Source: JAABYT01 sp041581935 (GTDB lineage: Bacteria > Pseudomonadota > Gammaproteobacteria > HK1). Taken from it: 28,091 nt of DNA. Position numbers and translations under genes: made by a program. Every line of letters begins with the position of its first letter. Within the stretch, counting starts at the first letter, position 1. The DNA lies in contig JBFICP010000009.1 in assembly GCA_041581935.1 (NCBI GenBank), positions 1 to 28,091 of the forward strand, written 5' to 3'. Positions 8,378 through 16,239 of the stretch are shown piece by piece. A model generated the notes under the pieces. That model worked only from the letters and a program-made list of their open reading frames with translations. It ran no database searches and had not been told where the DNA came from.

Positions 8378-8868
8378 ACGGCATCGGGATTCCCGTTTTA
8401 TCGAAATGCCCCGCCAAAGGAAGCCAGAGCGGGGTTGTCCTGGTCGTGGTGCTGATGATGCTGATCGGCGTCACGCTCATCAGCATGGCGGCGGTAAACA
8501 CCAGCGTCATGGAGTTGCGCATGTCGCGGAACTCGGAAGACACCGTCAATAATTTCCAGACCGCCCTGAGCGCGGTCGATTTCGTCATATCCGATCCGGC
8601 GAATTTGCCGACCGTGGGGCCCCTGATGACGCCCGCTCCGGTGACCCTCACGGGCTCCCTGTTCGGCGTCGCGGCGGGAGACAGCATCACGGCGTCCGCG
8701 CTAAGGGTCAGCGAGTGTGGTCTCCCACCCAGAATGAGGGCATCGAACAGCCTGATGGCGTATTCGTCTTTCGAATACGAGATAACCGCCGACCTCGACA
8801 AGAACGACAGCGGAATGGGTCAGACCGGCGTGGTTCAGGGCTACCTGCAACTGGGCCCGAAGTGCTGA
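8374..8868 (+). CDS. pilX: Type IV minor pilin PilX
   Basis: A 164-residue PilX-like protein identified by position and by its N-terminus: SQSG (Gly20) followed by a hydrophobic helix VVLVVVLMMLIGVTLISMAA, then the VMELRMSRNSEDTVNNFQTALSAVDF segment typical of PilX N-terminal domains (pattern E-x-R-M-S-x-N and an A-x-x-A-x-x-x-A-like helix). As in other PilX proteins the usual Glu at +5 is absent; +5 is Val. The C-terminal portion is short and ends GPKC, possibly disulfide-linked to the Cys in SECGLP. The start overlaps pilW by 4 bases. The gap to pilY1 (27 bases) is the only real spacing in the operon. Confidence 0.87.
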   Translation: MNGIGIPVLSKCPAKGSQSGVVLVVVLMMLIGVTLISMAAVNTSVMELRMSRNSEDTVNNFQTALSAVDFVISDPANLPTVGPLMTPAPVTLTGSLFGVAAGDSITASALRVSECGLPPRMRASNSLMAYSSFEYEITADLDKNDSGMGQTGVVQGYLQLGPKC

Positions 8869-8883
8869 ACCGGCCCGACCATG

Positions 8884-8893
8884 GGAGATGAGG
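8884..8893 (+). promoter_or_regulatory. Ribosome binding site that decides the pilY1 start
   Basis: GGAGATGAGG ends two bases before the ATG at 8896. An ATG at 8881 lies before this site and would place it inside the coding region; it also lacks a good upstream site. The signal peptide begins at 8896. Confidence 0.6.
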
Positions 8894-8895
8894 CC

Positions 8896-11800
8896 ATGCG
8901 CAATTTGACTCAACGTGTCGCCGGCTTGACGGTCAGTCTTTTCCTCGCAACCCAGGCGGTTGCGGATGATACCGATATCTACCTTGACCCGTCGGTCGCG
9001 TCGGGCGCCGAGCCCCTGGTGATGTTCACCTTGGACTACCGGCCCAATCTGACCTCCACCGTCTGCGGCGGAACGGAGTGTGACGAGCTCATTGCCGACA
9101 ACTACCTGCCCGCGACAGGTCCTTACAACTTCTTTCATCTGCTGCGGGCCGCATTGAAAAAGGTGCTCGACCCCATCGGCGGCGTGCGGGTTGGCTTCAT
9201 GATGAACCATGACGACAACTGCACCGGTTCCACGACCTCCGGCCCGTCCGTGACCGGGTGCAGCAACGGCGGCTACGTGCTTTCGGGCTTCCAGCTGATG
9301 GGCGCCGGCAGCGACGACCCGGATACCTACCAGACCGCGGGTGAAGATGCCAGCAAGGTGGCGCTGTTCGACAAGCTCGCGGCGATTCCGGATCCCGGCG
9401 GAAGTGCGAGTCATTCGTTTCAGGGCAAGGAGCTGTACTTCGAGCTGTTTCGTTATCTGACCGGCCAGGACATCTACAACGGCCACCTCGGCTACAAGAG
9501 CTTCGGCGACACCGACGCGTCGACGAATCTCGATACCTACGGCACCGCGTACTCGTGGGATTCGAGCATCGAGTCGGGCACGCAGTACCTGAGCCCCATC
9601 GAAGCCGCGGGCGAGTGCGCCCGGGTTTTCGTCATCAATCTGATGTTTCAGGTATCCAACCAGGAGGACGATTCGGATGCGGCCATCACCGCAAGCAAGG
9701 CCGCCGGCGGCATGGGTGGCATCGTGCTTTCCGGTAGCTCCAACAACTTCGACACCGTCATCCGCTATCTGAAGGACGCGGACCTCGGCGACGGCACCTA
9801 CGGCTCGGTATCCGATCTGACCGGCATCCAGAACGTAACGTCCTACTTCATCGTCGACCCGACCAAGCTCAACACGACGACCCACGGCTATGCCAGCGCG
9901 GGCGGTACCGGCGTGGCTTTGCCGTTGAGCGAGGACCCCGACGAGCTGATCGCTACGCTCAACAGCCTGTTCACCAGCATCCTCAGCGTCAGCACGAGCT
10001 TTGTCTCGCCATCGGTTCCGGTCAACGTATTCAACCGGACCCAGGTCGTGAACGAGGTGTTTCTCGCCTTGTTCCAGCCCGACGAGGACGGATATCCGAT
10101 GTGGAACGGCAATTTGAAGAAGCTGCGGGTCGGCAAGAATGCGACCACCGATGAGAGCGAGCTCCAGGACGCAACTGGAATCAATGCGATCGATATCGAC
10201 GGCCGAATCAAGAGAGAGGCCGTCACATTCTGGACAGACACGTCTTCCCTGCCACCGCCCGTCGACGACGAGGTGGCCGGCGCGGACGGGCGCTCGGTGC
10301 CGAGGGGCGGTGCGGGACAAAAGATCCCCGGATTCATTTCCGGCGGGCCAGGCGCTCTGAACTCCGATCCGGGCGCACGTCAGCTGTTCACCCCCGATCC
10401 GAGCGATTTCTTCGATGGTTTGATGCCCCTCGACGCGACCTCGACGACGGCCGACACGCTGTGGTCGGAGATAACCGCCGATTGGTCGCCCGCGGCTTCA
10501 TCGAGCACCTACTCCGGCGCCACCGGTGCCGAGCAGACCCTGGCGGTGAATATTCTCAAGTTCGCCCGCGGACTCAACGACGACGGCGTGACCACACGAC
10601 CCTGGATCCTCACCGATCCATTGCACTCGCAACCCCTCGCAATCAACTACGGCGCACGCGGTGGCGGATACGATGTCGACAATCCCGACATCCGCCTGAT
10701 GATGGGCACGAACGACGGATTTATGCACATGTTCCGAAACACCACGCCGAGTGCAACCGAGGACGGATCGGAGAGCTGGGCGATTATTCCGCGCGAGGTC
10801 ATGCCGGTTCTCGATCGCCTGCGCGCAGCTGCCGCCGGCGCACCCATGCATCCGACGGGCACCGACGGGTCGCCGTCTGCGTTCACGCTGGATGCGAACT
10901 TCGACGGCAATATCATAAGCAGTGACGGCGACATCGCGTACGTCTATTTCGGCCTGCGTCGCGGCGGGAAGTCCTACTATGCCGTCGACGTCACCGATCC
11001 CGATTCGCCGAAGATGCTTTGGAGCATCAGTAAAGGCGCACCCGGATCGGCGTTCGCCGAGTTCGGTCAGACCTGGTCGACGCCTCAGGTGGGACAGGTC
11101 AAGGTGGGAGGCGCGACGATACCCGTTCTCGTTTTCGCCGGAGGCTACAACGGGGATGACGGCGGAGACGATGTCGGAGATTTGGGAAAAGATGCCAAGA
11201 ATCGAGCCACCAGAGCGTCCACGACGCCGGTACCGGGGACCGATGACGACGAAGGCAACGCGATCTTTATCGTCGATGCCTTGAACGGCACGCTCGTCTG
11301 GAAGGCCACCAAGGGAGGCTCCATCGGCTACAACGCCAGCACCAAAACGTTCACGCACCCGGAGATGGTGGACAGCTTTCCCGCCGATCTGAGCGCAGTC
11401 GACACCAATGGTGACAAGCTGCTCGATCGGATATACGCGGCGGATTCCGGTGGCGTCGTCTGGCGGGTCGATCTCGGTGGTATGTTCGACCATGACAGCA
11501 GTGCGTCAACCCCCGACATTCTCGTCTACAACGAACGGTCGGTGTGGACGGCGGGAAAGCTTCTCTCCGTCGGCAGACACGTCAGTGGGTTCACGACCAT
11601 CGCCGACGACCGCAGGTTCTTCAATCGTCCCGATGTCGTACAGAGCCGGGATGGTGTCGGGCCCTTCGACGGTGTGCTCATCGGCAGCGGTGATCGCGAA
11701 GATCCCAACGGCACCGAGGTCGACAACTTCTTTTACATGATAAAGGACCGCGCAATTACCAGCGGCCTGCCGTCTGCCACGCTCTTGGAGCACGACGATT

Positions 11801-12240
11801 TGGCCGATCTGAGCAGCAACTGCCTGCAGGATTCGAGCTGCAGCGTGCCTCCGGATCTCACCAACGGCTGGCGCATCGAGCTCGCCGACGGCGGCGAAAA
11901 AAACCTCGCGCCGGCCATCACCGCTGCCGGCAATATATTCTTCAGCACTTTCTCACCCACGCCGCCGACCGGCACCTGCTCACTGAGCGAAGGCACCGGA
12001 CGTCTTTACGTTCTGTCTCTTCAGGACGCGACGGCCGTATATAACTTCGACACCACCAACGACATCGGCGGAACGGTCCTCGACCGTGTCGACCTTCTGG
12101 CGAGTGGCGGCATTCCCGTCGAGGTCGTGCCGCTCGGAGCCGGGGAGTTGCTCGTTCAAGGCCAGGAAGCGGGCCAGAACATCATGAATGCCGGCGGTCA
12201 GATGAGCTTCAAGACCTACTGGCACGATATCCTGCAATGA
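8896..12240 (+). CDS. pilY1: Type IV pilus tip-associated adhesin/biogenesis factor PilY1
   Basis: A 1,114-residue exported protein. The signal peptide spans MRNLTQRVAGLTVSLFLATQAVA, followed by DDTD. The N-terminal half begins PLVMFTLDYRPN, where PilY1/vWA proteins have a DxSxS metal site, and includes ARVFVINLMFQVSN, so it looks like a von Willebrand A-type fold with an altered MIDAS. From about residue 555 the conserved PilY1 beta-propeller follows: DPLHSQPLAINYG, MMGTNDGFMHMFRN, SWAIIPREVMP, SYYAVDVTDPDSPKMLWSI, FGQTWSTPQ and VLVFAGGYNG. The calcium loop DTNGDKLLDRIYAAD is at about residue 836 and is followed by GGVVWRVDLGG. It is needed for pilus assembly and surface contact. Its stop overlaps the ATG assigned to pilE. 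Confidence 0.95.
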   Translation: MRNLTQRVAGLTVSLFLATQAVADDTDIYLDPSVASGAEPLVMFTLDYRPNLTSTVCGGTECDELIADNYLPATGPYNFFHLLRAALKKVLDPIGGVRVGFMMNHDDNCTGSTTSGPSVTGCSNGGYVLSGFQLMGAGSDDPDTYQTAGEDASKVALFDKLAAIPDPGGSASHSFQGKELYFELFRYLTGQDIYNGHLGYKSFGDTDASTNLDTYGTAYSWDSSIESGTQYLSPIEAAGECARVFVINLMFQVSNQEDDSDAAITASKAAGGMGGIVLSGSSNNFDTVIRYLKDADLGDGTYGSVSDLTGIQNVTSYFIVDPTKLNTTTHGYASAGGTGVALPLSEDPDELIATLNSLFTSILSVSTSFVSPSVPVNVFNRTQVVNEVFLALFQPDEDGYPMWNGNLKKLRVGKNATTDESELQDATGINAIDIDGRIKREAVTFWTDTSSLPPPVDDEVAGADGRSVPRGGAGQKIPGFISGGPGALNSDPGARQLFTPDPSDFFDGLMPLDATSTTADTLWSEITADWSPAASSSTYSGATGAEQTLAVNILKFARGLNDDGVTTRPWILTDPLHSQPLAINYGARGGGYDVDNPDIRLMMGTNDGFMHMFRNTTPSATEDGSESWAIIPREVMPVLDRLRAAAAGAPMHPTGTDGSPSAFTLDANFDGNIISSDGDIAYVYFGLRRGGKSYYAVDVTDPDSPKMLWSISKGAPGSAFAEFGQTWSTPQVGQVKVGGATIPVLVFAGGYNGDDGGDDVGDLGKDAKNRATRASTTPVPGTDDDEGNAIFIVDALNGTLVWKATKGGSIGYNASTKTFTHPEMVDSFPADLSAVDTNGDKLLDRIYAADSGGVVWRVDLGGMFDHDSSASTPDILVYNERSVWTAGKLLSVGRHVSGFTTIADDRRFFNRPDVVQSRDGVGPFDGVLIGSGDREDPNGTEVDNFFYMIKDRAITSGLPSATLLEHDDLADLSSNCLQDSSCSVPPDLTNGWRIELADGGEKNLAPAITAAGNIFFSTFSPTPPTGTCSLSEGTGRLYVLSLQDATAVYNFDTTNDIGGTVLDRVDLLASGGIPVEVVPLGAGELLVQGQEAGQNIMNAGGQMSFKTYWHDILQ

Positions 12241-12698
12241 GGGTGGCTGGTGAATGCCGGCGGCAAGGGGAAGGTAGAACATTGACCGACGGAAAACGCG
12301 TGCGATTCGAGTGGGGCTTCAGCATTCCCGAGCTCATGGTCGTGTTGGTCGTGGCGGCGGTGCTCGCCGCGATCGCCTATCCCAGTTACCAGCAACAGGT
12401 GCGCAAGGGCCGTCGCGCCGCGGCAACTTCGGCGCTCATCGACGCGGCATCCCGCCAGGAGCAGTTCTTTCTCGACAACAAGACCTATACGACGACTATC
12501 AGCGCGGGCGGACTGAACATGTCGACGACCACCGAGGGCGGCATGTACGCCTTGTCCGTGGACGCGCCGTCCGGCGCGTGCTCGCTGGATCGCTGCTATA
12601 CGGTACGCGCGACACCGCAGGGAACGCAAACGAGCGACAGCTGCGGCGCGCTGACGGTCAACTCGGAAAGGGTAAAGACCCCGAATAACTGCTGGTGA
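12237..12698 (+). CDS. pilE: Type IV minor pilin PilE
   Basis: A 153-residue prepilin and the last gene of the operon. The cleavage site is FEWG before FSIPELMVVLVVAAVLAAIAY, with Glu at +5 and an unusual Pro at +4. Then come PSYQQQVRKGRRAAATSALIDAA and RQEQFFLDNKTYTT, the classic PilE motif, and a C-terminal CGALTVNS...NNCW disulfide loop. The ATG at 12237 overlaps the pilY1 stop (ATGA) and gives a 27-residue leader. A TTG at 12282 has a much better ribosome site (GGGGAAGG, 7 bases away) and would give a 12-residue leader, so the true start may be 12282. PilE links the minor-pilin tip complex to the major pilin filament. Confidence 0.92.
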   Translation: MRVAGECRRQGEGRTLTDGKRVRFEWGFSIPELMVVLVVAAVLAAIAYPSYQQQVRKGRRAAATSALIDAASRQEQFFLDNKTYTTTISAGGLNMSTTTEGGMYALSVDAPSGACSLDRCYTVRATPQGTQTSDSCGALTVNSERVKTPNNCW

Positions 12699-12773
12699 CC
12701 TGCAGCGGCGGGGGCGAAGTACAGAAGAGCTCGACGAAAGCCCCGACTCGACCGTAGTCCGACCGCCCGCGCT

Positions 12774-13253
12774 CTACCAGCATGCCGCCGGAAGCCTGGT
12801 GCCATCGGAGGTCAGCTTGAGCGTCCCACACTCGTCACCCGCCTGCGCCCCCTGGGGCACCGCGCTCAGCACGTAGCAGTAGCCGGCCGGGCAGGCGTCC
12901 TCGGGAAGCTCGACGCGAAGACGGTAGTGGCCACCAGAGGTCGTGGCCGTGTCGACGTCCAGTCCCGCGGAGCCGAGATGCCGGGTGTAACGCTTGTTGC
13001 GCAGGTAGTACTCCTCCTGGAGAAGCGCGATTTCCGCCAGTGCGTACTGGGCGTTCGCGCGTTGCGCCTGGAGCCCGCCGGACGAGGGGCCATAGGAGGC
13101 GGAGACCGCGGTCACTCCGAGCGTGCTGGCGATGACGAGCACGGCGAGAAACTCCAAGAGCTTGAAGCCACGACAACGCTGCGGAAGGCCGTTGCGCGAC
13201 GTCGGGAAAGAAATTCCTCCGGCCCGCTTTGCATCATTTTTCTTGCTCATCAT
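12774..13253 (-). CDS. PilE-like type IV pilin paralog, convergent with pilE
   Basis: A pilin of 159 residues from the ATG at 13253 (an ATG at 13250 and a GTG at 13271 are in-frame alternatives). The leader ends with QRCRG and the mature helix is FKLLEFLAVLVIASTLGVTAV, with Glu at +5 but odd Lys at +2 and Phe at +6. It shares with PilE the ALAEIALLQEEYYLRNKRYTRHLG segment, GGHYRLRVELPEDACPAGYCY, and the closing CGTLKLTSDGTRLPAACW loop. It is thus a diverged PilE-type paralog. It lacks the PSYQ motif after the helix, having SYGPSSGG instead. It converges on pilE with 75 bases between stops and has a well-formed sigma-54 promoter upstream. It could be a second minor pilin or a regulated pilin subunit. 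Confidence 0.88.
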   Translation of the reverse strand: MMSKKNDAKRAGGISFPTSRNGLPQRCRGFKLLEFLAVLVIASTLGVTAVSASYGPSSGGLQAQRANAQYALAEIALLQEEYYLRNKRYTRHLGSAGLDVDTATTSGGHYRLRVELPEDACPAGYCYVLSAVPQGAQAGDECGTLKLTSDGTRLPAACW

Positions 13254-13293
13254 CCTGCCTGCCCGTATCACATTTGTGTTCTACCCGAGTAAA

Positions 13294-13309
13294 AGCAGGA
13301 TTCATGCCA
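13294..13309 (-). promoter_or_regulatory. Predicted sigma-54 (RpoN) -24/-12 promoter for the convergent pilin
   Basis: On the minus strand the sequence TGGCATGAATCCTGCT matches the consensus TGGCACG-N4-TTGCW at all positions except two, with GG and GC at exact spacing. It lies about 40 bases upstream of the ATG at 13253, which would put the start point near 13283 with a leader of about 30 bases. Pilin genes in gammaproteobacteria are classically driven by RpoN with PilR, which fits. Upstream activator sites would lie in 13,310-13,483. Confidence 0.65.
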
Positions 13310-13483
13310 ACCCCGATGCCTGCATGTCGGCGCTCGAAAGTGTGATGACCCTCACCTTATGAGATGGCGGTGTGACGAGCTTCACCGATTCCCGGGGGTA
13401 ATGGGCGACGAAATTTCGACAAGCTGTTGGCGTGGCCACATCAGCGCCTATTCGTGGTTGCGGCATCGGCGGACGAACCCGGT

Positions 13484-14677
13484 TCAGCCCTTTACGCACA
13501 CCACCTGCTTGAGCACGTGCACCACATCCACCAGGTCCGACTGGTTTGCCATGACCTCGTCGATGGCCTTGTAGGCGGCCGGAATCTCGTCGATGACCCC
13601 TGCATCCTTTCGGCATTCGACGCCCTCGGTCTGGGCGCTGAGATCGGCCCGGGTGAAACGCTTCTTCGCCTGCGCCCGGGACATGCGACGCCCGGCACCG
13701 TGCGCGCAGCTCTCGAAGCTGTCGGCATCGCCCTTTCCGCGCACGATGTAGGACTTCGCGCCCATCGATCCCGGAATGATTCCGAGCTCGCCGCGCCCCG
13801 CCCGGATGGCTCCCTTTCGCGTCACGTAGACCTCGGCACCGAAGTGCGTTTCCTTCGCCACGTAGTTGTGGTGGCAGTTGACCGCACTTTCGCTCACCAC
13901 GAAGGGCGGCAGGTGGTCGCGAAGAGCCTCGAGCACGAGCTCGAGCATCTGCAATCGATTCTCCGCCGCGAAGTCCTGAGCCCAAGCGAGCGCCTGCACG
14001 TAGTCGTCGAAAGAGCGCGTACCCTCGCTGAGGTAAGCGAGATCCCTGTCGGGCAGATGCATGTCCAGGGCCATCATTTCTTCGCGGGCCTTGGCAATGT
14101 AGTAACGTCCGATTTGATTGCCGATGCCGCGCGAGCCCGAGTGCAGCATCACCCAGACTCGTTGCCGCTCATCCAGGCACACCTCGATGAAATGGTTGCC
14201 GCCGCCTAGCGTGCCGAGCTGCCGGTGCCATGTGTCGCGATGGCGTTGCATCTTCCCGAGCGCCGGCGTTCGCTCCAGCAGACGCTCGTAGCGTGGATGC
14301 AGACGCGCGACTCCGGCGATGCGTACACCGGCCTCGTCGTGACCGGCGAATCCCACCGGCACGCGTTCCTCGATGGCGCTGCGAAGCGCGGCCAACGAAT
14401 CGGGCAGATCGTTCGCCGAGATAGAAAGCTCGACGGCGACCATGCCGCAACCGATGTCCACGCCGACAGCCGCCGGGATTATCGCCTTGCGCGTTGCGAT
14501 CACCGAGCCGACTGTCGCACCGATTCCGACATGCACATCGGGCATCGCGGCAACGTGGGAATGCACGAACGGCATTTTCGCCACGTTCTCGAGCTGTGTC
14601 CTGGCCTGCTCGTCGACGTCGTCGGTCCAGACCTTTACCGGCACACGACCCTTTTCGAATGTCTGCCTGATAGCCAT
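13484..14677 (-). CDS. rtcB: RtcB-family RNA ligase (3'-phosphate/5'-OH)
   Basis: A 397-residue protein matching RtcB, the GTP- and Mn2+-dependent ligase that joins 2',3'-cyclic phosphate or 3'-phosphate RNA ends to 5'-OH ends. Seen in order: MPDVHVGIGATVGSVI (Asp47, His49), VGVDIGCGM (Asp74, metal-binding Cys77), GTLGGGNHFIEV (His162), LHSGSRG (His179), NCHHNYV (His269/270), GIIPGSMG (300-306) and SCAHGAGRRMSR with the guanylate-accepting His326. All catalytic residues are present. The length is close to E. coli RtcB (408). No rtcA, rtcR or archease gene is nearby. The ATG at 14677 has only a weak upstream purine run (AAGGAAT, about 10 bases away). Confidence 0.96.
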   Translation of the reverse strand: MAIRQTFEKGRVPVKVWTDDVDEQARTQLENVAKMPFVHSHVAAMPDVHVGIGATVGSVIATRKAIIPAAVGVDIGCGMVAVELSISANDLPDSLAALRSAIEERVPVGFAGHDEAGVRIAGVARLHPRYERLLERTPALGKMQRHRDTWHRQLGTLGGGNHFIEVCLDERQRVWVMLHSGSRGIGNQIGRYYIAKAREEMMALDMHLPDRDLAYLSEGTRSFDDYVQALAWAQDFAAENRLQMLELVLEALRDHLPPFVVSESAVNCHHNYVAKETHFGAEVYVTRKGAIRAGRGELGIIPGSMGAKSYIVRGKGDADSFESCAHGAGRRMSRAQAKKRFTRADLSAQTEGVECRKDAGVIDEIPAAYKAIDEVMANQSDLVDVVHVLKQVVCVKG

Positions 14678-14819
14678 CGCCCTGATTCCTTATCATATCC
14701 GGGGACCGAGGCGCGTGCGCGGGTAAACGCGCTCACGTGCGTCTGCTCGCCATTCGGCCGCGCTTCAGGCATTCTCGGTGCGCGGCAACAACAAGACTGG
14801 CAGTCACGAGAGAGCACCG

Positions 14820-15203
14820 GTGGGCCTGTTTGACGGTTATCGGAAACGACGCGCGATCAAGGCATTTTCCAAACGCCTGGGCCCCGCGCTGTGCGCGCGT
14901 TTTGGGCAAACCTCATACTACACGGCCGATCAGATCGAAGACGTCGTCGGGTCGAAGAAGTTCCGCAGGCACCGGGAGTATCTGATCTACGCCTATTGCC
15001 TGTTCATGTCGCAGAAGGATTTCGAGACGACGGCCTCAGGCACCGATGCGACCGGCGGGTTCGACACCCTGAGAGGCGAAGTTTACGGGATCATCGGGCC
15101 CGGTTCCGGCATCGCGCAACCGGCATCCGGGGCCTACGGCGACGCCTTTCATGGGTCGTCCCCGGGCGATTTCGGCGCCGGCGACGGCGGCGCCGGACTA
15201 TAG
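14820..15203 (+). CDS. DUF6559-like small protein
   Basis: A 127-residue protein starting VGLFDGYRKRRAIKAFSKRLGPAL, a pattern I associate with the DUF6559 family (M-GLFD-x-x-KRRAIKAY). I chose the GTG at 14820 on this homology, with GAGAG upstream; another GTG at 14778 would add 14 residues. The body has TADQIEDVVGSKKF and YLIYAYCLFMSQKDFE, suggesting a small helical domain. The C-terminal 30 residues are rich in Gly/Ala/Ser and probably disordered. No catalytic motif or signal peptide is visible, and its function is unknown. It precedes the exported pseudoprotease directly on the same strand (7 bases to GTG 15211), so they are probably co-expressed. Confidence 0.75.
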   Translation: MGLFDGYRKRRAIKAFSKRLGPALCARFGQTSYYTADQIEDVVGSKKFRRHREYLIYAYCLFMSQKDFETTASGTDATGGFDTLRGEVYGIIGPGSGIAQPASGAYGDAFHGSSPGDFGAGDGGAGL

Positions 15204-15210
15204 CCGCGAT

Positions 15211-16209
15211 GTGCCGGTGACGCGCTCGGCAACGCTGCTGATAGCCGTATGGCTTGGCGTCGCGCTACCGCTTCGCACCGATTCTGCGGCCCTCGATCTG
15301 GACAAGGTGCTTGCGCCCATTGTCGCGCTCGAGGCGCGCATTCCCGATGACGCCCGCAGTGCCGCGACCCTCGGAACCGTGCGCGGTGGGACCGGTGTCA
15401 TCATTGACGCCAGCGGGCTAGTGCTCACCATCGGGTACCTGATCCTCGAGGCCGAGTCGGTGGATCTGCTCCCCCACGGTCTCGCGGGCGATCGCGTGCC
15501 CGCCGACATCGTTGCCTGGGACGCAATTACCGGTCTCGGCTTGCTGCGCGCGCGCCAGCCCCTCGGGGTTGCGCCGATGCCCCTGGGCACGTCCTCCGGA
15601 CTCGGCAGCGGCGATGCGGCCATCGCCGTCAGCTGGGAGCGAATCGACGGAATGGTTCCGGCAATGATTGTCGAAAGGCGCGCCTATGCGGGCTACTGGG
15701 AATACATGATCGAAGACGCCCTGTTCGTCTCGCCGGGTCATCCGGCTTTCCCCGGTGCGGCGCTGGTATCGCTCGACGGCAGACTCGTCGGGATCGGCGG
15801 CTTCGCATCGACCGATACCGAGGACGAGTACGCCGTCACCGGCACCGTATTCGTTCCCGTCGATGCGCTCGAGCCGGTGCTCGCCGATCTTCTGCTGACG
15901 GGCCGTTCGACCCGATCCCGCGCCTGGCTGGGACTGTATTGCGAAGAGATCGACGGCGCGCTTCGTGTACGCCGCCTGCCCGACGACGGTCCCGCCGAGA
16001 GAGCGGGTGTTCGGCCCGGTGATTTCCTGCTCGCCGTCGGCGGCATTCCGGTGCGGACACTGGCCGATTTCTACCGGCACCTCTGGAGCAGCACGCGCCC
16101 GGGGGATCGCGTCAAGGTCGAGCTGCAACGGGGCTCCGACGCCTTCACGGTCGAAATCGAAGCCGTTGACCGATACGACCGTTACCGGATGAGTTCCCGA
16201 TCACCCTGA
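15211..16209 (+). CDS. Exported HtrA/DegP-like protein with PDZ domain and lost catalytic triad
   Basis: A 332-residue protein with an N-terminal signal sequence (VTRSATLLIAVWLGVALPL) and a trypsin-like S1C domain: GTGVIIDASGLVLT, then DAITGLGLLRA and ALVSLDGRLVGIGG. A PDZ domain follows (about residues 236-320; WLGLYCEE, GPAERAGVRPGDFLLAVGGIPV). Aligned with DegP, the His of LTNxHV is Tyr76, the Asp of DxxTDLAxL is Gly108, and the Ser of GNSGGP is Pro181. All three triad positions are therefore lost and it should not cleave peptides. It may act as a periplasmic binding or scaffold protein. The GTG at 15211 puts the signal peptide at the N-terminus. GTG 15217 is possible, and an ATG at 15151 would overlap the upstream gene. 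Confidence 0.85.
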   Translation: MPVTRSATLLIAVWLGVALPLRTDSAALDLDKVLAPIVALEARIPDDARSAATLGTVRGGTGVIIDASGLVLTIGYLILEAESVDLLPHGLAGDRVPADIVAWDAITGLGLLRARQPLGVAPMPLGTSSGLGSGDAAIAVSWERIDGMVPAMIVERRAYAGYWEYMIEDALFVSPGHPAFPGAALVSLDGRLVGIGGFASTDTEDEYAVTGTVFVPVDALEPVLADLLLTGRSTRSRAWLGLYCEEIDGALRVRRLPDDGPAERAGVRPGDFLLAVGGIPVRTLADFYRHLWSSTRPGDRVKVELQRGSDAFTVEIEAVDRYDRYRMSSRSP

Positions 16210-16239
16210 CCGCCGCCGGCCGCTTCGACACCGGATCGA

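Noticed and set aside
8701..10320. Long 539-codon open frame antisense to pilX/pilY1
   Set aside because: No family motif, composition typical of a GC-rich shadow frame, and it lies opposite clearly conserved PilY1 sequence.
12699..12773. Possible bidirectional terminator between the convergent pilin genes
   Set aside because: GGGGC and GCCCC segments can pair only with a long loop, and there is no T-run; not convincing.
16187..16239. Possible terminator between the pseudoprotease and the hydrolase (CGATC...GATCG)
   Set aside because: The stem is only five pairs with a loop of about 30 bases and no T-tract.
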